IMG/VR virus record: IMGVR_UViG_3300017963_000029
Coordinates: 1-64,000 of that record
Source: a virus
Reading direction: 5' to 3' (one strand)
DNA length: 64,000 nt
Part shown: positions 15,587 to 24,260 of the stretch, piece after piece
Position numbering within the stretch: the stretch's first letter is position 1
How the letters are laid out: every line of letters begins with the position of its first letter
Program-made: the position numbers and the translations under genes
Notes under the pieces: generated by a model
Database searches by the model: none
Told to the model about the DNA's origin: nothing
The model's input: the letters and a program-made list of their open reading frames with translations, nothing else

Positions 15587-16525
15587 TCACATGAGAGTGC
15601 CGCCGCTTCGATGAACGGCGCCTGCCAAATCGTGTTCGTCCAGGAAGAGGTAGTGGTTTACCAACGTCTTCACGTCCTTGTGCCCGGCTATCTTCGCCAA
15701 AACAACAGGATCCACGCCCTTCCGGTAGAGAGAGGTCAAGTAGGTGCGCCTCATGGTGTGCGGGGTGAACCGCATTCCCAGAGGTTGTCGGATCTTTTGA
15801 ACTTTTGCCCGAAGCGTCCGATCGGACAGATGGCCATCGATGCCAGGGAACAACCACTTCGTGTCCTTGTGCTTCCGGCGCCACCCCTTGAGGAATGCCA
15901 TCACCACCTCCACCCCCTCGTCGAGTAACGGAACGAGTTTCTCGTTGCCACCCTTACTCCGGACGATCACCGTAAGTGTTTGTTTTTGAACTCCTTCACT
16001 GAGTTGAAGGTCTGTCCTTCGCAGACAATTAAGCGGTAACGAAACCAGTTCCTGCGCGCGGAGCCCGGAGCACGGCAGCAGCAACACCGCAGTCCTTGAA
16101 GGCTCTTTGAGCTCGCCGCCCAACCGGAAGTACTCTTGAAAAAGCTGGGGGGAGAGGATGTCTTTTATTTTGGTATTAATCTTCGGAAGCTCAGGCGGGT
16201 AGAAGTCGGGAACCTCCATGTCCTTCATTCGGCTCCAATCAATAAACCGTTTCACCCCGGCCATTTGCTGATTAATTGTCGAAGGAAGGTAACCTGCCTG
16301 GACCATCCGCGCGCAGTAGTCCTTCACCGCCGCTCGAGGTGCCATCGCCAGGCTGTATCCGCTCTCCTTGAGCCACTGGAGGAACTTATCCGCCGAATAA
16401 ACGTATCTGTCCGCAGTCGCCGCCGAACGGATAGACGCTATATACAGCTGAAAGTCCTCCAACACCGGTTGCACATGAAACGAATGCCAGAAAAAAACGT
16501 CCGTGGCAAGAAGATTGCTCGCCAA
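15587..16525 (-). CDS. Tyrosine recombinase / integrase
   Basis: About 312 aa. A SAM-like core-binding domain at about 20-110 (FQLYIASIRSAATADRYVY) is followed by a catalytic domain with all tyrosine recombinase residues: R156 (SGLRAQEL), K191 (SKGG), H256-x-x-R259 (HTMRR), H282 (AGHKD) and Y292 (NHY). It mediates site-specific integration or dimer resolution, as XerC/D and phage integrases do. The frame opens with TTG at 16525; an internal GTG at codon 18 is possible, so the start is uncertain. It ends the virion block and faces a 407-nt intergenic region that could hold an attachment site. Confidence 0.92.
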   Translation of the reverse strand: MASNLLATDVFFWHSFHVQPVLEDFQLYIASIRSAATADRYVYSADKFLQWLKESGYSLAMAPRAAVKDYCARMVQAGYLPSTINQQMAGVKRFIDWSRMKDMEVPDFYPPELPKINTKIKDILSPQLFQEYFRLGGELKEPSRTAVLLLPCSGLRAQELVSLPLNCLRRTDLQLSEGVQKQTLTVIVRSKGGNEKLVPLLDEGVEVVMAFLKGWRRKHKDTKWLFPGIDGHLSDRTLRAKVQKIRQPLGMRFTPHTMRRTYLTSLYRKGVDPVVLAKIAGHKDVKTLVNHYLFLDEHDLAGAVHRSGGTLM

Positions 16526-16932
16526 CGTTTTTTATTTGGCAAGAATAGGCCGTATAACCCGGCTCCAACCGCGCCGAACCCCCCGGACACCCCTTGAAAA
16601 TAGTGGAAAGATCCGGTATTTTGCCGGAAGTGCCTATGCGGCACGGGGGCAACATGGCTAACGCGGAACACCGATACCGCGCCGTCCACCACCGAGATCA
16701 ACACCGTGACGTTTTTCTGCCGTCACCCGGTACCGCCGACGGTGCGCGACGACTCCTTCCGCCGGGCACCGTTGCCGTTTTCTTTCGCCGGGACCACCGC
16801 TTCGGGCGCGGCTACATAACGTAAAGAGCGGCTAAACTCTTGAATCCCGACGCGAGCAAGCGTACCGTGCAGTATAAGACCATCGCCTCCCTTCGGAGGC
16901 GCTGTAACGATTAACCTTCGAGTGAGGAAGAC
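16526..16932. other. Intergenic divergent region; possible attP and promoters
   Basis: 407 nt between the minus-strand integrase and the plus-strand virion block. I see no convincing gene. An AT-rich patch near 16526-16540 is flanked by a loose inverted TTGC..GCCAA / TTGGCAA pair that could be an integrase or promoter site. A TATAAG-like -10 lies at 16873-16878 and a hairpin at 16884-16901. There is no tRNA gene and no clear core attachment repeat inside the window. Confidence 0.45.
16884..16901 (+). promoter_or_regulatory. Leader hairpin with 7-bp stem
   Basis: CGCCTCC pairs with GGAGGCG around a CTTC loop, 31 nt before the first plus-strand virion gene and just downstream of a TATAAG. No T-run follows, so it is more likely a 5' mRNA stabiliser than a terminator. 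Confidence 0.5.
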
Positions 16933-17799
16933 ATGCCTTCACAGCGAATGCCTCTATTCGGTGGGATGATTCTGCCGGTCCACGCACCTCTCCCCGCCGA
17001 ACCTCAGTTCCCGTTGACCATTTTCACGCCGCCGGACAAGGCTCTTCCCAAGACGCCGAGAGGCACACAGGCCTATTACCAGCTGCACCTCTGGCTGAAG
17101 CCCGGCGCCAACCTGAGCGAGGTCTACAATCTCGAGGCCTATCTGGACAGCGATCCCGCCAGCCCGGAACTCGTCTGGGGCGGCACCATCGCCCGTACCT
17201 TCGGTGCCATCCCGAACGCCGCTGCCATCAAGATCCTGGACGGCTACACGGTGCGCGGCGACGTCACCTTGCGCCTTAGAGCAGAGATCGCTTCGGCTGC
17301 CGATGCCTATCCGCTCGGGCCCCAGGTATGGGGTTACTACTACCGGGTGGGCCGCGGAACCGTCATCGAACCGGAAACCCGCTTCATCGGGCAGGACAGT
17401 CCGGACGGCATCACCGAAGGCGTTCCCATCAAAATCGAGGACGGAGAAAAAGAAGTCATTCACGTTTTCGAAGAAAATCGTATCGACGAGGTGTCGCTGG
17501 CCTTCATGCCGGAAGCAACAGACGACGGAGGCAACACCATCAGCCTTGCCTTCGAGGACGAGAACGGCGTGGACATCATCCCCAACCACCGGGTAAATCT
17601 CAACATTCCCGGATCGCTTCCCAACTTCGTTCACGACCCCATGAGCGTTTACTCGATATATCGTATCCCGCTGGGCGGCGGCATCTACCCCTCCTACTTG
17701 ATCCCGGCCAACGTGACCAACCCCCACCAGATCACCGCCGAACTGTTACCCAACGGAGCAACTCCTCTCTGGGTCCACGGTCACTTCACGCGGAGGTAA
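16933..17799 (+). CDS. Large beta-rich virion protein (spike/capsid candidate)
   Basis: 288 aa, first gene of the plus-strand virion block, behind GTGAGGAAGAC. Nearly all beta by pattern, Pro-rich at both ends, with strands such as AYYQLHLWLKP, DVTLRLRAEI and VWGYYYRVG, and two or more jelly-roll-sized modules. No signal peptide, no TM, no enzyme motif. Its length is in the range of double-sandwich capsid or spike proteins. No family recognised; virion role inferred from context. Confidence 0.72.
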   Translation: MPSQRMPLFGGMILPVHAPLPAEPQFPLTIFTPPDKALPKTPRGTQAYYQLHLWLKPGANLSEVYNLEAYLDSDPASPELVWGGTIARTFGAIPNAAAIKILDGYTVRGDVTLRLRAEIASAADAYPLGPQVWGYYYRVGRGTVIEPETRFIGQDSPDGITEGVPIKIEDGEKEVIHVFEENRIDEVSLAFMPEATDDGGNTISLAFEDENGVDIIPNHRVNLNIPGSLPNFVHDPMSVYSIYRIPLGGGIYPSYLIPANVTNPHQITAELLPNGATPLWVHGHFTRR

Positions 17800-17800
17800 C

Positions 17801-18178
17801 ATGACGCAGTTTTTCTTCCGAGACGAAGACGAAAAGCTGGCTCAGGGCGCCGTTCACATGGACGACCTGGACCTCATCAACAGCCCTTTCGACGGGGCGC
17901 TGGTGGCGGTGGCTATGAAAGGTGGCCGGCACGTCTGCTGGCAGTGCGGCGAGGGCTTCGACGAGTCCAACCCCAAGCTCAAGCGGGTGGAGGTGAAACA
18001 CGGCTACTCTCGCATCCTTCTTCACGCCCGGTGTGAAAAAGGCAAGCCGGGCATCTCCGTCTACTACAACAACCTCCGCGGCATGCAGGTCCGGCGTAAG
18101 ATGGCGAGTATCGCCAAGGCCTCTCAGAGCATCGCGGACAGCGCGGCCGCCACCGCCAAGAAGCTCATCACCGGTTGA
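17801..18178 (+). CDS. Small protein with CxxC zinc knuckle
   Basis: 125 aa, starting 1 nt after the previous stop behind GGAGGTAAC. C-W-Q-C-G-E-G-F at about residues 46-53 and H-A-R-C near 75-78 form a likely zinc site. The C-terminal 35 residues form an amphipathic Ala/Ser/Lys helix. Function unknown. Confidence 0.7.
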   Translation: MTQFFFRDEDEKLAQGAVHMDDLDLINSPFDGALVAVAMKGGRHVCWQCGEGFDESNPKLKRVEVKHGYSRILLHARCEKGKPGISVYYNNLRGMQVRRKMASIAKASQSIADSAAATAKKLITG

Positions 18179-18191
18179 ACCAGGAGGGCCG

Positions 18192-18932
18192 ATGCCAAAT
18201 CTAACATCTGCTCGCGACAACTCGGCATACGCCCAGTTCTCGATCGACGATTACGGGCGTCAAGGAGACGAACGTCCCTACCAGGTGGTGCAGCCCGCCT
18301 ACGATGCTCCGAAGTTCCTGGACCGGTTCAACAACCTCGACGCCGCCCTCCGGGAGTGCAAGACGCTCTGCACGCTCCAGGGAAAGCCCTTCCGGGTGGT
18401 CCGGTGGGAGCGCGCCGGCTCCGGAGCGCGCGGCGGCGTTCCCTGTAAGGTCTGCAAGGGATGTCCCCCCTCCCCACGTTTTCCTCAACGACGACCGGGT
18501 GAGCTCCACGGCTATCCTGATGCCACCCCCATCGCAGAGGTGAGACCCGACGGACAGCACATCGTCTACAACCATTGTGGTAAGCCCAAACTGGTCGGCA
18601 GGTCCAACTACGTCGTCAGCCACACCCCCTTCCCGCGCGAGTTTCACCCACGGCCTCTTCGCCAGAACTACCTCGAGGCCGTGAAGACCGCACAGCTGTA
18701 CGCCAGGCGACGAGGCCGGCGCGCGTACATCTGCTCGGACTTCGGCGCGAAGTGCAAAGGGCGCAACCCCAAGTACTGGGTGCCCGTCGTCTACGTGAAC
18801 CCGGGTGGCCTGGCCATGCGTTACCCGGACGACCCCGTTGGCACCACCACCGTCAACCCGGTAGGTCCGGGACAGTTCAAGGAGTTAGTGGCCCAAAGCC
18901 GAGGAGCATCCCTTCTCGGTCAAGGAGCCTGA
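18192..18932 (+). CDS. Cys-containing hypothetical protein of virion block
   Basis: 246 aa from the ATG at 18192 after AGGAGGGCCG; an in-frame extension upstream is an overlap artefact. An N-terminal polar domain (LDAALRECKTLCTLQGKPFRVVRWE) precedes a Cys-rich knot (P-C-K-V-C-K-G-C-P-P), a middle section, and a KCKGRNPKYWVPVVYVNP beta segment. Pro/Arg-rich throughout. No family recognised. Confidence 0.7.
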   Translation: MPNLTSARDNSAYAQFSIDDYGRQGDERPYQVVQPAYDAPKFLDRFNNLDAALRECKTLCTLQGKPFRVVRWERAGSGARGGVPCKVCKGCPPSPRFPQRRPGELHGYPDATPIAEVRPDGQHIVYNHCGKPKLVGRSNYVVSHTPFPREFHPRPLRQNYLEAVKTAQLYARRRGRRAYICSDFGAKCKGRNPKYWVPVVYVNPGGLAMRYPDDPVGTTTVNPVGPGQFKELVAQSRGASLLGQGA

Positions 18933-18965
18933 GCAGCACCCATTTTTCCCCTGTAGGAGAAAGAC

Positions 18966-19391
18966 ATGCCCGAAACCAACGCAAAATATCTCTGTCCGAT
19001 CGGCAGGGACCGGATCGTCTCGTTCGTGAGCAACAACGGCGCCCCCGTTCCGGAAATCATGGAACAGACGTACTACAACGAGGCCCAGAACAGCGGCGGT
19101 GCCCGGAAGGGCAACCGCAAGATCTCCGCTCTGGTCGAGATCTACGAGGAGATCCCGCGCCAGACCGACGACACCATCCTGAAGATGACGGTCAAGGTTC
19201 CCGCCGGTATCATCTCTCCGCACGTTCAGAGATTCGCGGCCAGCACCCCGCGGCTCTACTACTACCCGCAGGTGATCCTGTCGCCGTACAGCCTGGACTT
19301 CCATCCCCAAGGAGTATGGGGAGAGGTTGAAGTAGGATCCGAAGATCCCGACGAACAACGGTCGAGGTTTGGCTTCACCAGCTCCTGGTGA
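18966..19391 (+). CDS. Beta-rich hypothetical virion protein, 141 aa
   Basis: The strong GTAGGAGAAAGAC leader matches those of other structural genes here. Strands such as ISALVEIYEEIP and ILKMTVKVPAG, followed by PRLYYYPQVILSPYSLDF, suggest a small beta-sandwich. No TM. The stop overlaps a 21-codon ORF. No family recognised. Confidence 0.7.
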   Translation: MPETNAKYLCPIGRDRIVSFVSNNGAPVPEIMEQTYYNEAQNSGGARKGNRKISALVEIYEEIPRQTDDTILKMTVKVPAGIISPHVQRFAASTPRLYYYPQVILSPYSLDFHPQGVWGEVEVGSEDPDEQRSRFGFTSSW

Positions 19392-19453
19392 AAATCGCAG
19401 AACCCCTGCGCTACCTCATCCAGGTTGATTGGTCGCACAGCGTCATCAACTAA
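19388..19453 (+). CDS. Possible 21-aa coupled ORF
   Basis: GTG overlaps the previous TGA in a GTGA arrangement and the frame reads MKIAEPLRYLIQVDWSHSVIN before TAA. Translational coupling is plausible, but so short a peptide may be fortuitous. Confidence 0.3.
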   Translation: MKIAEPLRYLIQVDWSHSVIN

Positions 19454-19476
19454 CCCCGCGCTCTCGAGAATAGAGT

Positions 19477-19827
19477 GTGGCCGCTATCAACATCGTCTGT
19501 CTTCTCGGGCGTATCTCAAGCCCGGACGCGGGCGTTTCTGTCGACACGTCGGGGGCCCAGCGGAACTCCACCCGCTGGATCTTCGACGTGTCGCACGATA
19601 CCGCGACCACCTCCTTCCGTTTACAACTACGAGACTCTCTCACCGGAGAGGTCAAGGACTACATGATCTCCTCCGTCACATTCACTCCCTTCAACATGGA
19701 GGCCGCCGGCGCGAAGTTAAGGGTGCCCATTATCGAGTCCCCCACGTTGACCATCGAGCTAGATCCACAACTGGGCCTGGCCAGGTACAGGGTCACGGTG
19801 GATACCGTACATACCCTGGAGAGATGA
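19477..19827 (+). CDS. Beta-sandwich hypothetical protein, 116 aa
   Basis: GTG start, no strong Shine-Dalgarno. Alternating strands (AINIVCLLGRISS, TSFRLQLRDS, TLTIELDPQLGLARYRVTV) indicate a single beta-sandwich. No catalytic residues or TM. It sits seven nt before the next beta-rich gene. Probable minor virion protein. Confidence 0.65.
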   Translation: MAAINIVCLLGRISSPDAGVSVDTSGAQRNSTRWIFDVSHDTATTSFRLQLRDSLTGEVKDYMISSVTFTPFNMEAAGAKLRVPIIESPTLTIELDPQLGLARYRVTVDTVHTLER

Positions 19828-19834
19828 GGAGCCT

Positions 19835-20182
19835 ATGCCGTTGAAACCCGGAGACCTTTGGTATTACCGCACGAAACAACCGGTGATAGCCAATATCGCT
19901 TACCCGAAGCCGGTCAAGGTACACCTGATCTCCTTCAACCACCTGAACCTCATATCCGAACAGTACATCATGTTGTTCGACAGGGATAAGATACCAAACG
20001 ACGGAGCTTTCCCTCTCGTGGAGTTCACCGCGCCGCCCCAGCGCATGGTCAGCTACACACCTGCTTTTGGTGGAAGGAAATTCAATAACGGGCTCGTGGT
20101 TGCCCTGTCCGCGACCCCCATCACGTTACAGAAAGTAACGGTTCCGGAGATCACCTACCAGATCGAAGGCGTCATCGCATGA
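19835..20182 (+). CDS. Beta-sandwich virion/decoration protein candidate
   Basis: 115 aa behind GATGAGGAGCCT. The pattern of a strand, N-H-L-N-x-I-S-x-x-Y-x-M-L-F-D-x-x-x-x-P-x-D-G-A-F-P, then F-N-N-G-L-V-V-A-L-S-A-T resembles a widespread phage virion domain that I recognise by shape but cannot name. Overlaps the next gene by 4 nt. Confidence 0.68.
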   Translation: MPLKPGDLWYYRTKQPVIANIAYPKPVKVHLISFNHLNLISEQYIMLFDRDKIPNDGAFPLVEFTAPPQRMVSYTPAFGGRKFNNGLVVALSATPITLQKVTVPEITYQIEGVIA

Positions 20183-20715
20183 ACGGCGTTTACGCACAGG
20201 CCGGTGTTTTTGTTTCCGAGGGTAGCTCAGGCCCAGGCACCACCGTCACCAACGTCGACCCGACCGTCAACGACGACGCCACCCAAGGGTACATCCAGGG
20301 GTGGCACTGGATAAACGAAGCCGCAGGCCCTCCTCGCGTCTTCATTCTCGTTGACAATACTCCGGGTGCGGCCAACTGGGACCAGGTAAACGCTCCTTCC
20401 GGAACCGGCATCACCTATGGCGAGCAATACACCTACAGCGATACCACCAACAAAGTAGTCGGACCTCTCAACAACGACCCGGTCCCCGTCGGAGGCCTCA
20501 GTCTCTTTCCGGAAGAAGGCCTCCCTCAGATGTACACCAAAGACTATACCGTGCGTGAAGTGGCGGGAGGTTCCGCGCCCGGTTATTACATTTGTGTTTC
20601 CCCCACGAGCAGTGCTCCAGGAGGAGGTGCGTTCGTAGGAGGAGCCAACCCATCGGGAGGAATAGACACAATCCTTTCCAGTGGAGATGAGGTGCGTGTG
20701 ATTTACCCGGCGTAG
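20179..20715 (+). CDS. Fibre-like protein with WVN/DNTPGAA motif
   Basis: 178 aa. The stretch V-D-P-T-V-N-D-D-A-T-Q-G-Y ... W-I-N-E-A-A-G-P-P-R-V-F-I-L-V-D-N-T-P-G-A-A-N-W matches a motif common in phage fibre and baseplate proteins. The rest is Gly/Pro-rich beta structure. It opens the run of four receptor-binding-type genes that continues to 23675. Confidence 0.72.
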   Translation: MNGVYAQAGVFVSEGSSGPGTTVTNVDPTVNDDATQGYIQGWHWINEAAGPPRVFILVDNTPGAANWDQVNAPSGTGITYGEQYTYSDTTNKVVGPLNNDPVPVGGLSLFPEEGLPQMYTKDYTVREVAGGSAPGYYICVSPTSSAPGGGAFVGGANPSGGIDTILSSGDEVRVIYPA

Positions 20716-20734
20716 CCGGTAACAGGAGAAAGAC

Positions 20735-21346
20735 ATGTCAAAACAGGACGCGAAGTGGATTAAGAAGGATGACGTAACCCTCGAAGGCGACGGCGCAGGC
20801 AGTAGCGGAAACCTCCGCGTCAAGGATGACGGCATCGACGAGAACAAGATCAACTCGTCGTCGCTTCTCACCAACGGCGGTCTGAACGGAGGCAGCGGTA
20901 CCAAGCTGTCCCTGGACATCACTGACCTAACTGATGGTTCCGCAGTTGCCGACGATGACCAACTCGCCATCTACGACCAGGACGCCGGGGGCCACCGCCG
21001 CGTCACCAGAGCAGAACTTCTGGCCGGTGCCGCGACCGAACAGAAGATTCAGGAGATGATCACCATCGCTGCCGGGGATATTACCGCCGGATACTTCAGC
21101 CTGGCCAACGACCCGGTGAACAAGGGCTGCGTCAGCGTTACCCCGGTCGGAGGCCCCCAGCAGGTAAACTACGACTCGGTCGGTGGCACCGGAGCCACGC
21201 CCGACTTCGACCTGGACGACTTCGCCACCACCCCCAAACGGGTGAAGATCAACTCGGACGGAACCGACGGTTCCCCCAACCTTCAACCCGCCGCCAACAT
21301 GGATTGGACTGCGGGTGACGTCGTCATCGTCGAATACGAAATCTAG
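20735..21346 (+). CDS. Fibre/receptor-binding protein
   Basis: 203 aa behind CAGGAGAAAGAC. An N-terminal K-W-I-K-K-D-D-V-T-L region leads to the fibre-type D-D-Q-L-A-I-Y-D-Q-D-A-G-G-H-R-R-V-T-R motif at about residues 70-90, then a beta-rich head. The motif is typical of trimeric tail or spike fibres. It shares this layout with the next two genes. Confidence 0.75.
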   Translation: MSKQDAKWIKKDDVTLEGDGAGSSGNLRVKDDGIDENKINSSSLLTNGGLNGGSGTKLSLDITDLTDGSAVADDDQLAIYDQDAGGHRRVTRAELLAGAATEQKIQEMITIAAGDITAGYFSLANDPVNKGCVSVTPVGGPQQVNYDSVGGTGATPDFDLDDFATTPKRVKINSDGTDGSPNLQPAANMDWTAGDVVIVEYEI

Positions 21347-21352
21347 TGACGA

Positions 21353-21916
21353 GTGTCGAAAAATTCCCCGAGATGGCTTGGCCCGTTCACCGACGTTCCT
21401 CAGAAAGTAACGCCGGTAGCGGGCGACCTCGTCCTCATTGGGGACAGCGCGGCAAGTGGTGCAAGGAAATACGCAGAGCTATCTCGTCTTTCTTTGGCTC
21501 GAAGCGGAGGCGCTCTCTACATCTCCGCACCCGCGGCCACCCTTTCAGTGGACGCAACTCCGGTGAAAGCCTCCGGAACCACCACCTCCTTACGTGCCGA
21601 CAACTTCACCCACACCAACGGAAGGCTTACCTATACCGGCGCGGTACAGAAATTCTTTCAGGCGACCGCAGCGATATCCACAAAATCCTCCGTAGGTAAC
21701 GTCGTCCTAAGCATGTACTTCGCAAAAAACGGAGTCGCAGTAGCCGCAAGCGAAATAACTCGAAAAATAGGAACCGCAAACGACGTAGGAGCAGCCCCTC
21801 TCATTCTCCCCATTACCCTCACCCAAAACGATTACATCGAGGTGTTCGTCTCAGTTACCGGCGCAACCCCTGACATAACCCTGGACAAAATGCTCCTTAA
21901 CCTTATCGAAGAATAA
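21353..21916 (+). CDS. Fibre/receptor-binding protein, paralog A
   Basis: 187 aa, GTG start. Its N-terminus (F-T-D-V-P-Q-K-V-T-P-V-A-G-D-L-V-L-I-G-D-S-A-A-S, then KYAELSRL) matches the next gene, showing tandem duplication. The C-terminal domain is a beta-sandwich reminiscent of TNF/C1q-like receptor-binding heads. Stop and start of the two genes overlap by 1 nt. Confidence 0.75.
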   Translation: MSKNSPRWLGPFTDVPQKVTPVAGDLVLIGDSAASGARKYAELSRLSLARSGGALYISAPAATLSVDATPVKASGTTTSLRADNFTHTNGRLTYTGAVQKFFQATAAISTKSSVGNVVLSMYFAKNGVAVAASEITRKIGTANDVGAAPLILPITLTQNDYIEVFVSVTGATPDITLDKMLLNLIEE

Positions 21917-22452
21917 TGAAATTAACTCCTGATTGGCTAGACCAGTTCAACACAGGAGGAGTTGCCCAAAAAGCAACCCCGGCCTCCGGTGATCGTGTAC
22001 TCATAGACGACAGTGCTGCTTCGTTCGCGAAGAAGTACACGTTCCTGAGCAACCTACTCGGCAACACTGGAGTTGAATTTGGTTTCGGAGCGTCCATGGG
22101 AAGCGGGGATGTTGGTAAATACTTCCAACCCCATGGAGATGCCAACGGTGGTAAGTTCAGCTCCCTCGACTCTGAAAGCCAACTGGTCTCCCCCGTCAGT
22201 GGCACCATCGAGGCTCTTGCCTGGATAGCTGAAAACAGCCCCATCACCAACGCTGTACTCAAGGTTTGGAAAAACGGCCTAGTGGTAAAAACCATCACGG
22301 TCTCCGGAAGCGGCCCACCCAGCAGCGGAGCCAGCACAGGTCTGAACGTGGCGGTGGCTGTCGGTGATCTGCTCGCCGTTGAATACGACGCTGTAGGTTC
22401 CGGAGGTGACATGAAAAAAACCGCCATCGAGCTTTTCATTAGGGGCGTTTGA
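21916..22452 (+). CDS. Fibre/receptor-binding protein, paralog B
   Basis: 178 aa. Shares the anchor D-Q-F-N-T-G-G-V-A-Q-K-A-T-P-A-S-G-D-R-V-L-I-D-D-S-A-A-S and KKYTFLSNL with paralog A, while the C-terminal head is different. A shared base with unlike heads suggests alternative or heteromeric receptor-binding fibres. Confidence 0.75.
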   Translation: MKLTPDWLDQFNTGGVAQKATPASGDRVLIDDSAASFAKKYTFLSNLLGNTGVEFGFGASMGSGDVGKYFQPHGDANGGKFSSLDSESQLVSPVSGTIEALAWIAENSPITNAVLKVWKNGLVVKTITVSGSGPPSSGASTGLNVAVAVGDLLAVEYDAVGSGGDMKKTAIELFIRGV

Positions 22453-23675
22453 TGATTGTAGCCATCATACCTCAAGGAACCGGAAAGATTCGCGTTGAGG
22501 AGTTCCGCGAAGCTGTAGATGAAGCTACAGCAGTCGCCGCCTTCTGTGCTGAATATACGCCTCCGAAAACCCCCGCGGATTACCTGGGCTACAACACCGG
22601 TTGGGTTTCTTATCAATCGCCCGGTAAAAAGAAATTCTGGGCCTATGACTTTTCCTCCCCTGGTCTAGTGGAAGTGGCTTCGCCTTTATTCAAAACTACG
22701 GGGGATGTCCAAACAGAACCTTACCGCAAACCCCAAGACCTTTTGATTTACTACGGTTATCCTAACTCGTTCAATAGTGCGACTTGCGGCTGGAACAACG
22801 AAAAGGTCGCCCAGGAAATGAGTAAGTACGAGATCGTGGTCTTCGGCAACGGCGTGGCCGACCCCACACACCCCGACTACGCCAACACGCTCATCATCAT
22901 CCCGCGACTTAAAGAGCTCCGACCCAACATCAAACTCTTCGGATACGTCGCCGCCACCGAGGCCATCGCTGACTTTAAAACCAAAGTAGACCAATGGTTT
23001 GACCTGGCAGTATACGGTATTTTTGTCGATTCAGCTGGTTACGACTACGGCACGCCGGCCACCAACGGTCGAGACGCTTTCAACGAGCGTATCGACTACA
23101 TCCACAACAAGGCCTACTGCAACGTGGTCTTCGCCAACGCCTGGAACAGCGACCACATCCTGGGTACAGCCGACGACCCCTCTTACCCCAACTCCACCTG
23201 GAATCCCTCATTACACGAATCGCACCTAGGCGGGTACGACTACGTTCTACTTGAATCCTTCCCTATAAATACCACCGTCTGGACTCCAGGATACGAAGAT
23301 AAAGACGAATGGCACGCTCGCGGTGAAAAATTAATGGCCCACCGAGAAACCTACGGCGTCAATCTGGCCGGCGTGGGTATCATCGACAACAGTAACCCCT
23401 CCGGACAAGATCTATTCGACTTTGGTTTCATCTCGGCACTGGCCTGGAACCTGAACGCCTTCGGTACCAGCGACACCTCTTACGCTTCCGGGTCTGCCCA
23501 GGTGAACTGGTGGACCCGGCCCGACGTGACCGGCTTAGGATGCAGCTGGTGTACCGATCCCTCAGTACAAGAAGACGTAAATGACGCAGACGTCTTCTGG
23601 CGTTTTGTTGAGCACGGGAAGTTCATGCTCGATTTTTCAACCGGAGCACAAACAAGCTCCGTAACCAAATGGTAA
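22452..23675 (+). CDS. Spike protein with glycoside-hydrolase-like TIM barrel
   Basis: 407 aa; ATG at 22452 overlaps the previous TGA. An N-terminal adaptor (1-85) precedes a barrel-like domain with alternating strands: LLIYYGYPN, YEIVVFGNG, NIKLFGYVAA, YGIFVDSAGYDYG, CNVVFANAW and DYVLLESFPI. Asp in IFVDSAGYDY and Glu in VLLESFP are positioned like the acidic pair of GH114-type/TM1410-like polysaccharide hydrolases. It probably degrades or binds surface glycans. It ends the fibre cluster. Confidence 0.75.
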   Translation: MIVAIIPQGTGKIRVEEFREAVDEATAVAAFCAEYTPPKTPADYLGYNTGWVSYQSPGKKKFWAYDFSSPGLVEVASPLFKTTGDVQTEPYRKPQDLLIYYGYPNSFNSATCGWNNEKVAQEMSKYEIVVFGNGVADPTHPDYANTLIIIPRLKELRPNIKLFGYVAATEAIADFKTKVDQWFDLAVYGIFVDSAGYDYGTPATNGRDAFNERIDYIHNKAYCNVVFANAWNSDHILGTADDPSYPNSTWNPSLHESHLGGYDYVLLESFPINTTVWTPGYEDKDEWHARGEKLMAHRETYGVNLAGVGIIDNSNPSGQDLFDFGFISALAWNLNAFGTSDTSYASGSAQVNWWTRPDVTGLGCSWCTDPSVQEDVNDADVFWRFVEHGKFMLDFSTGAQTSSVTKW

Positions 23676-23678
23676 GCC

Positions 23679-24260
23679 ATGCCCGCCGCCTGGTCCGCAA
23701 AAGACGAACGCCAGTACGAGCACATCCTCGAGAGCTGCCGTACCGGTCGAAAAAAGAGGTCGCTGAATACCTGCAAGCGCATCGCCGCCTCCACCGTGAA
23801 CAAGCAACGTCGGATCGAGAGGCGCACTCTCTCAGAGCTTCAGGCTCCCCTGCTGAATGAAGCCTGCGAGATGACCTACAACTGGGATTACCTCGAAGGC
23901 AAAGAACTCAAAGAAGCCAAAAAGCTCGCCAACGAAGGATTAGTATATCCAGAAGAAAAAGCAAAATACCTGATACTCACTTCAAAAGGTAAGAAGAAAA
24001 TAGGCGCAAAAAAGTGTCTATGGACTTTGAAGGGGAGGAACCCCGATTTCGCAGGTCTTCCCGGATTTCTCTTCGGTGCCGGTGCCGGCACTCTCATGAC
24101 CGCCGGCTACGTAGGACACCCCGCCATTATGCGGGCCGACCTTACCGAAAAAGAAGTTATCGACCTGACCTATGATCGAGCCTCCAAAGGTGTGATGGCC
24201 GCTCTGGCTCTTCTGGGGGCAAGCGTTGCCATCAAACTGCTCTCAAAGGTGAACGTATGA
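23679..24260 (+). CDS. Two-TM protein with KDERQYEHI-type basic domain
   Basis: 193 aa. Residues 1-50 (K-D-E-R-Q-Y-E-H-I-L-E-S ... R-I-A-A-S-T-V-N-K-Q-R-R) match a small basic domain known from alphaproteobacterial plasmid and phage proteins. The middle is Lys-rich. Two Gly/Ala TM segments follow at about 129-147 (LPGFLFGAGAGTLMTAG) and 170-188 (VMAALALLGASVAIKLL). It joins a nucleic-acid-type domain to a membrane anchor. Function unknown. Confidence 0.75.
   Translation: MPAAWSAKDERQYEHILESCRTGRKKRSLNTCKRIAASTVNKQRRIERRTLSELQAPLLNEACEMTYNWDYLEGKELKEAKKLANEGLVYPEEKAKYLILTSKGKKKIGAKKCLWTLKGRNPDFAGLPGFLFGAGAGTLMTAGYVGHPAIMRADLTEKEVIDLTYDRASKGVMAALALLGASVAIKLLSKVNV

Noticed and set aside
15587-16932. 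Definite attP core site
   Set aside because: The region beside the integrase lacks a clear core with arm repeats; without attL/attR it cannot be set.
18033-18191. N-terminal extension of the 246-aa virion-block protein
   Set aside because: It lies over the end of the previous gene and the ATG at 18192 has AGGAGGGCC upstream.
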